From contig JAMCPC010000129.1 of NCBI GenBank assembly GCA_023379725.1, positions 1 through 8,198 on the forward strand: a stretch of DNA of 8,198 bases, written 5' to 3'. Origin of the DNA: Actinomycetota bacterium (GTDB lineage: Bacteria; Actinomycetota; Acidimicrobiia; Acidimicrobiales; JAMCPL01). Within the stretch, counting starts at the first letter, position 1; each line of letters begins with the position of its first letter. Shown one piece after another: positions 4,144 through 8,198 of the stretch. The position numbers and the translations under genes were made by a program. A model generated the notes under the pieces. It did not search any database, was not told where the DNA came from, and was given only the letters and a program-made list of their open reading frames with translations.

Positions 4144-6570
4144 ATGAATGAAGTTGTGAGCGTTTCCGCTCCCATGTCCGGTACGGATAGTCTGGTGATG
4201 TCGTTTGAAACAGGTAAACTTGCCCTGCAGGCTGATGGGGCGGTGGTTGGCAGACTGGGAGATACCATGGTGCTTGCTACCGCTACTGCATCGAAAGCAC
4301 CGAGAGAGGGGGTAGACTTTTTTCCTCTTACTATAGACGTAGAGGAGAGAATGTACGCTGCGGGTAAAATCCCCGGATCTTTTTTTCGCAGAGAAGGGAG
4401 GGCATCTGAGCAGGCTATTCTAACTGACCGCCTCATAGACAGGCCTTTGCGTCCATGTTTTCCGGATGGTTTTCGTAATGATGTGCATGTAGTGGCAACC
4501 ATACTCGGAGTTGACTTGGTCAACCCTCATGATGTGCTTGCAATCAATGCTGCTTCAGCCGCTCTTATGATATCTGGAATACCGTTCGATGGTCCGGTCG
4601 GAGCCGTCAGGATTGCGTGGTCCAAGGAGGGGCAGTGGATACCTCATCCGAGCTATAGCGATGGTGATAATTCATGCCTTGAGATGGTAGTGGCTGGCAG
4701 AGCGTTGACCGATGATGATAATAGTGATGTCGCTATTATGATGGTGGAAGCTGGCGGCACGGAGGTATCGTTCGAACACTACGAGAACGGTACGCCAATG
4801 GTCACAGAGGATGTAATTGCTCAAGGCCTGGAAGAAGCCAAAAAGTGGATTATGGAATCCATTAGATTGCAGCGCCAGCTTGTAGAAAAAGCTGTTCGTG
4901 GCTCAGATGATACCCATGGGCACTCTTATGAACTTATCGAAGAATGTCCGCAGGAGGTGAAAGATGCGGTAGAGCAGTATGTTCACGACCGGATGAGTCA
5001 GGTGCTTTCTATCGTAGACAAAGCTACCAGAGAAACAGCTCTGGCCGATCTTACTGTCGATGCCGTAAGCAATCTGCAAGAGAAGTTTGATGACCAGGGG
5101 ACAGCTATAAAGTCGGCAGTACGTTCGGTTATGAAGAAGATGCTGAGGAAGCGCATCGTTGAAGAGGGCGTGAGGGTAGACGGCCGTCGTGTAGACGAGG
5201 TAAGGCCGTTGTATATTGAAGTTGGTCTTATACCGACTGCTCATGGATCCGGGTTATTCCAGCGAGGTGAGACCCAGGTGCTGAATATTGCCACACTCGG
5301 AATGCCACGTATGAGTCAGTTACTCGATTCTATCGGAATAGATGATTCAAAACGCTACATGCATCATTACAATATGCCGCCCTATTCGACAGGTGAGGCT
5401 GGTGTGATGCGTGGACCAAAACGTAGAGAGATAGGTCATGGGTTGTTGGCTGAAAGGGCACTTATTCCAGTGATTCCAAGCGAGGCAGCTTTTCCTTATA
5501 CCTTGAGGCTTGTATCAGAGGCTATCTCCTCCAATGGATCCACCTCCATGGCATCTGTCTGTGGTTCTACTTTGTCTTTAATGGATGCCGGTGTTCCCAT
5601 ACGTGCAGCAGTTGGCGGTGTCGCGATGGGATTGATTTATGAAGATGGTCGTTATACAACTCTGACCGATATTCTCGGTATGGAGGATGCTCTGGGTGAC
5701 ATGGATTTCAAGGTTACAGGTACCAGGGAGGCAGTGACGGCCCTGCAGCTGGATACCAAGATAGATGGTATTCCTGCAGATGTTCTTGCTCAGGCGTTAC
5801 GCCAGGCTAAGCAGGCCAGACTTTTCATACTGGACGCCATGGAGCAGGTGATTGCCAAGCCCAGGGAGCAGGTCAGCATGAATGCGCCAAAGATCACATC
5901 CTTTGAAATACCGCAAGATAAGATTGGCGAAGTGATAGGCCCTAAGGGCAAAACGATCAACACCCTTCAATCCGATACTGGTGCCGATATTACACTGGAT
6001 GAGGTGGACGGTGTTGCTACTGTGACCATTGGCGCCAAGGAATCCAGTGCAGTGGAGGAAGCCAAGAGGCGTATTATGCTTATCCTGGATCCACCGAAGC
6101 CGGAATTGGGTGTGGTTTACTCAGGAACTGTTGTAGGAGTAACTAAGTTTGGTGCGTTTATCAATATTTTACCAGGCAGGGATGGATTGTTGCACATATC
6201 CAAAGTGGGCAGAGGCAAACGTATCGACCGAGTGGAGGAAGTTCTCAACGTTGGAAATTCCGTGGATGTGGTAGTGGACTCCATAGATGACGATGGTAAG
6301 GTATCTCTTTCTTATGTCGAAGATACCAGTGGTGGTAATGGTGCCGGTAGCGGTAGCCATGTTACAGAGGGGACCACGGCAACCGGTGGCAACAGTGCCA
6401 ACTCAGGAGATGGTAATTCAGAGTTTGTCTCCTTTGAAGACGAGTTTGATAGAGAGCTGGAGAGAGAGGTAGGTGATCTCGGCCCGGAACCAGAGTCAGA
6501 GCGTTCCTCCGGGGATCGCCAACGGTCAGACTCTCACTCTCGTCCGAGCAGGCGCCGCCAGAGGCGCTGA
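4144..6570 (+). CDS. pnp: polyribonucleotide nucleotidyltransferase (PNPase)
   Basis: PNPase is a trimeric 3'-to-5' exoribonuclease that uses phosphate to release nucleoside diphosphates, and can also add tails. The 808-residue product shows the full order: first RNase PH domain with RREGRASEQAILTDRLIDRPLRP (about 82-104), a helical linker (about 240-330), a second RNase PH domain with SNGSTSMASVCGS and DILGMEDALGDMDFKV, a KH domain with G599-P-K-G602, and an S1 domain (about 656-724, GTVVGVTKFGAFINILPGRDGLLHIS). Asp515, Asp521 and Lys523 correspond to the E. coli catalytic Asp486, Asp492 and Lys494. After the S1 domain comes an 81-residue tail: Gly/Ser/Asn/Thr-rich, then acidic (FEDEFDRELE), then Arg/Ser-rich, ending RRRQRR. 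A good Shine-Dalgarno fixes the start. The M16 peptidase gene follows 19 bp later. Confidence 0.98.
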   Translation: MNEVVSVSAPMSGTDSLVMSFETGKLALQADGAVVGRLGDTMVLATATASKAPREGVDFFPLTIDVEERMYAAGKIPGSFFRREGRASEQAILTDRLIDRPLRPCFPDGFRNDVHVVATILGVDLVNPHDVLAINAASAALMISGIPFDGPVGAVRIAWSKEGQWIPHPSYSDGDNSCLEMVVAGRALTDDDNSDVAIMMVEAGGTEVSFEHYENGTPMVTEDVIAQGLEEAKKWIMESIRLQRQLVEKAVRGSDDTHGHSYELIEECPQEVKDAVEQYVHDRMSQVLSIVDKATRETALADLTVDAVSNLQEKFDDQGTAIKSAVRSVMKKMLRKRIVEEGVRVDGRRVDEVRPLYIEVGLIPTAHGSGLFQRGETQVLNIATLGMPRMSQLLDSIGIDDSKRYMHHYNMPPYSTGEAGVMRGPKRREIGHGLLAERALIPVIPSEAAFPYTLRLVSEAISSNGSTSMASVCGSTLSLMDAGVPIRAAVGGVAMGLIYEDGRYTTLTDILGMEDALGDMDFKVTGTREAVTALQLDTKIDGIPADVLAQALRQAKQARLFILDAMEQVIAKPREQVSMNAPKITSFEIPQDKIGEVIGPKGKTINTLQSDTGADITLDEVDGVATVTIGAKESSAVEEAKRRIMLILDPPKPELGVVYSGTVVGVTKFGAFINILPGRDGLLHISKVGRGKRIDRVEEVLNVGNSVDVVVDSIDDDGKVSLSYVEDTSGGNGAGSGSHVTEGTTATGGNSANSGDGNSEFVSFEDEFDRELEREVGDLGPEPESERSSGDRQRSDSHSRPSRRRQRR

Positions 6571-6589
6571 GTAGGGCTTAGATTTATCA

Positions 6590-7882
6590 ATGGCTCTCAA
6601 GGTAGATCAGGTTTTTAACGATCTGAATTTGGTGACAGATGAGATGCCGGGAGCTCGTTCAGTTGCACTTGGCGTGTTTGTAGGCGTCGGTTCGCGCGAT
6701 GAGGATGCCAAGTCCTCCGGTGCATCACACCTGTTGGAGCATCTGGTATTCAAGGGGACTGCCGAGTTGACAGCTAAGCAGATAGCTATATCCATGGATT
6801 TGATGGGCGGTGAGTCCAATGGCTTCACCTCCAGGGAGTCCACCTATTTTTACGTGCGGGTATTACCGGAAGATCTGGCAGAGGCTGCGGCAATACTTTT
6901 TGGGATGTTGAGCGTTCCGGCATTGCGGGAGAGTGACCTGGCCTCAGAACGCCAGGTGGTACTGGATGAGATCGCCATGAATATGGACAACCCACACGAT
7001 GTCTGTGCTCAGCGTTGTCAAGAGGCTCTTTTTTATGGTCACCCCCTCGGCAATGAGGTCTCCGGTACTGTAGAGAGCGTAGAAGCTATAGACGCAGAGA
7101 TGCTAAGGGATTGGTTTGAGTCGTATTACAGGCGTTCCAACATAGTAGTAGCGGCAGCCGGAGCATTGAATAATGAGCAGTTGATGTCGCTCGTGGAGAG
7201 ATGGTTTGGCTCTCGTGAGGGAGGCAGGAGCCCTCAGCGTGTACCTCCCTTGAGTAATCAGGTTCCTCTGGTCGTAACCAGGAGAGATACCGAGCAGGCT
7301 AGCATGGAGATAACATTTAGAGGTTTCTCTCGTCACGATAAAGATCGGTGGAGTGCCGAGGTGCTGGATCAGATTGTTGGAGGATCAATGTCATCGCGCC
7401 TATTCCAAGAGATAAGAGAGAAAAGGGGGCTTGCTTATTCTGTATGGAGCGATGCAACTCGATATGATGATACTGGTTCATTCTCTATCAGCGCCGGGTG
7501 CGCACCGGGCAACCTCATGGAGGTACTTTCTCTTTCGGGTGGTATATTAGCGGATGTAGCGGCCAAGGGGGTAACCGGTGAAGAGATTGATTTGGCTAAG
7601 AAGCACTTGCGGTCGGGGTTGTTACTCTCTCAGGAGCATTCGGTTTCGCGTATGGCCGGTATAGGGTCCTCGCTGTTGCATTATGGGAGAGTGATAGAGA
7701 TTGATGAGATATTGTCTAATGTAGATGCTGTGACCGTCGACGACGTTACGAGAGTGGCTTCCACCCTGTCATCATCACCAATGACCCTTTCTGTTGTGGG
7801 GCCTTTTGATGAGGATGCTTTTGCCGATTGGTCCGGTGGTGACCTGTATGAGGCGCTGTCGAGGGCACTTCCTACCACATAG
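6590..7882 (+). CDS. M16-family zinc metallopeptidase (PepR / processing-peptidase-like)
   Basis: Members of this inverzincin family cleave small peptides or protein precursors inside a clam-like chamber. The 430-residue product has the zinc motif H47-L-L-E50-H51 and the third ligand Glu127 in LDEIAMNMDNP, with 75 residues between His51 and Glu127, as the family requires. The C-terminal half has SSRLFQEIREKRGLAYSV (268-285), whose Arg and Tyr are conserved for substrate binding in active members. It therefore appears catalytically intact and of normal single-chain length (two M16 repeats). No signal peptide is seen, so it is probably cytoplasmic. The substrate is unknown. Its position 19 bp after pnp matches the order in many actinobacteria and implies co-transcription. 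The ATG has only a weak AGGG (6573-6576) at 13 bases, so coupling to pnp translation is possible. The 3' end overlaps the convergent aldolase gene by 11 bp. Confidence 0.94.
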   Translation: MALKVDQVFNDLNLVTDEMPGARSVALGVFVGVGSRDEDAKSSGASHLLEHLVFKGTAELTAKQIAISMDLMGGESNGFTSRESTYFYVRVLPEDLAEAAAILFGMLSVPALRESDLASERQVVLDEIAMNMDNPHDVCAQRCQEALFYGHPLGNEVSGTVESVEAIDAEMLRDWFESYYRRSNIVVAAAGALNNEQLMSLVERWFGSREGGRSPQRVPPLSNQVPLVVTRRDTEQASMEITFRGFSRHDKDRWSAEVLDQIVGGSMSSRLFQEIREKRGLAYSVWSDATRYDDTGSFSISAGCAPGNLMEVLSLSGGILADVAAKGVTGEEIDLAKKHLRSGLLLSQEHSVSRMAGIGSSLLHYGRVIEIDEILSNVDAVTVDDVTRVASTLSSSPMTLSVVGPFDEDAFADWSGGDLYEALSRALPTT

Positions 7883-8198
7883 AGCGCATTAGCAGGTAGA
7901 CATCGACAAGCGATGTAGTGGTTTTCTCTGGAAGTGGTTGCATAGCTCCAAGCTGAGTTGCCCCGAGTACTATTCGCGCTATCTTCTCGACCAGAATAGT
8001 TACCTCTAGCGCGTGATCCGGAGACTTCCCAATTGCTACCATGCCGTGGTTGGCAAGCAGCGCGGCACTTCTTCCCTCCAGCGCGGTCACCGCGTTTGCC
8101 GCCATATCTGGCGTGCCACTCATCCCGTATGCCGACACCTGTATGTCTCCTCCAAGGTAGATAATCGCTTCGTCCATCCATGCAGGTATGGGCTTGCC
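7872..8198 (-). CDS. class II aldolase/adducin family protein, C-terminal part
   Basis: The reading frame is open through the right edge, so the start and N-terminal half are outside the window; 108 codons plus the stop are present. The visible part matches the C-terminal half of L-fuculose-phosphate aldolase-type proteins: a GKPIPAW segment, GTPDMAANAVTALEGRSAALLANHGMVA-like, then HALEVTILVEKIARIVLGA. The His in A-N-H-G corresponds to the third zinc-binding His (His155 of E. coli FucA); the Glu and first two His ligands would be off the edge. Such enzymes cleave sugar phosphates to dihydroxyacetone phosphate plus an aldehyde, or are related epimerases and dehydratases; the exact substrate cannot be assigned. 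It converges on the M16 peptidase gene with an 11-bp overlap and no visible terminator, so the two transcripts probably overlap. Confidence 0.88.
   Translation of the reverse strand, partial: GKPIPAWMDEAIIYLGGDIQVSAYGMSGTPDMAANAVTALEGRSAALLANHGMVAIGKSPDHALEVTILVEKIARIVLGATQLGAMQPLPEKTTTSLVDVYLLMRSMW

Noticed and set aside
4125..4523. An antisense gene over the 5' end of pnp
   Set aside because: The reading frame mirrors the pnp codons, shows no recognisable domain and has no ribosome binding site.
7681..8181. A second - strand gene over the peptidase and aldolase genes
   Set aside because: It overlaps two well-supported genes in another frame and its translation is low-quality with no family resemblance.

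Overview
This 8.2-kb window is a core housekeeping segment of a bacterial chromosome. It holds most of the widely conserved translation and RNA-maintenance cluster: rbfA (ribosome maturation), truB (tRNA pseudouridine-55 synthase), ribF (FMN/FAD synthesis), rpsO (ribosomal protein S15), pnp (polynucleotide phosphorylase) and an M16 zinc peptidase. All six lie on the + strand. The order pnp followed by a single-domain M16 peptidase, together with the PNPase and RibF sequence style, suggests an actinobacterium. A deep branch such as Acidimicrobiia is possible, but that is a guess from memory. Base composition is mid-range by eye. Arg AGG/AGA and Ile ATA codons are common, which is unlike high-GC actinobacteria.

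Layout: positions 1-166 are noncoding apart from a strong Shine-Dalgarno before rbfA, and one clean imperfect hairpin lies at 44-66. rbfA (167-535), truB (550-1464) and ribF (1522-2610) follow one another with short gaps and look co-transcribed. A PAP2-family membrane phosphatase (2627-3307) sits on the opposite strand, convergent with ribF, and separates it from rpsO, which often follows ribF directly in other genomes. A 326-bp divergent intergenic region (3308-3633) lies between the PAP2 gene and rpsO. It contains an extended -10 promoter for rpsO, a plausible overlapping promoter for the PAP2 gene, and a two-copy 30-bp direct repeat. rpsO (3634-3891) is followed by a 252-bp leader with small hairpins, then pnp (4144-6570), and 19 bp later the M16 peptidase gene (6590-7882). 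The last gene, a class II aldolase family protein cut by the window edge (7872-8198, - strand), converges on the peptidase gene and overlaps its 3' end by 11 bp.

How they fit together: RbfA and S15 act on the 30S subunit, TruB modifies tRNA, PNPase degrades RNA, and RibF supplies flavin cofactors. The PAP2 protein and the aldolase are accessory genes placed around this core.

I found no clear new biological system. The points most worth a second look are the low-complexity insertion within RibF, the direct-repeat pair in the likely PAP2 leader, the overlapping divergent promoters, and the acidic-then-basic tail of PNPase.
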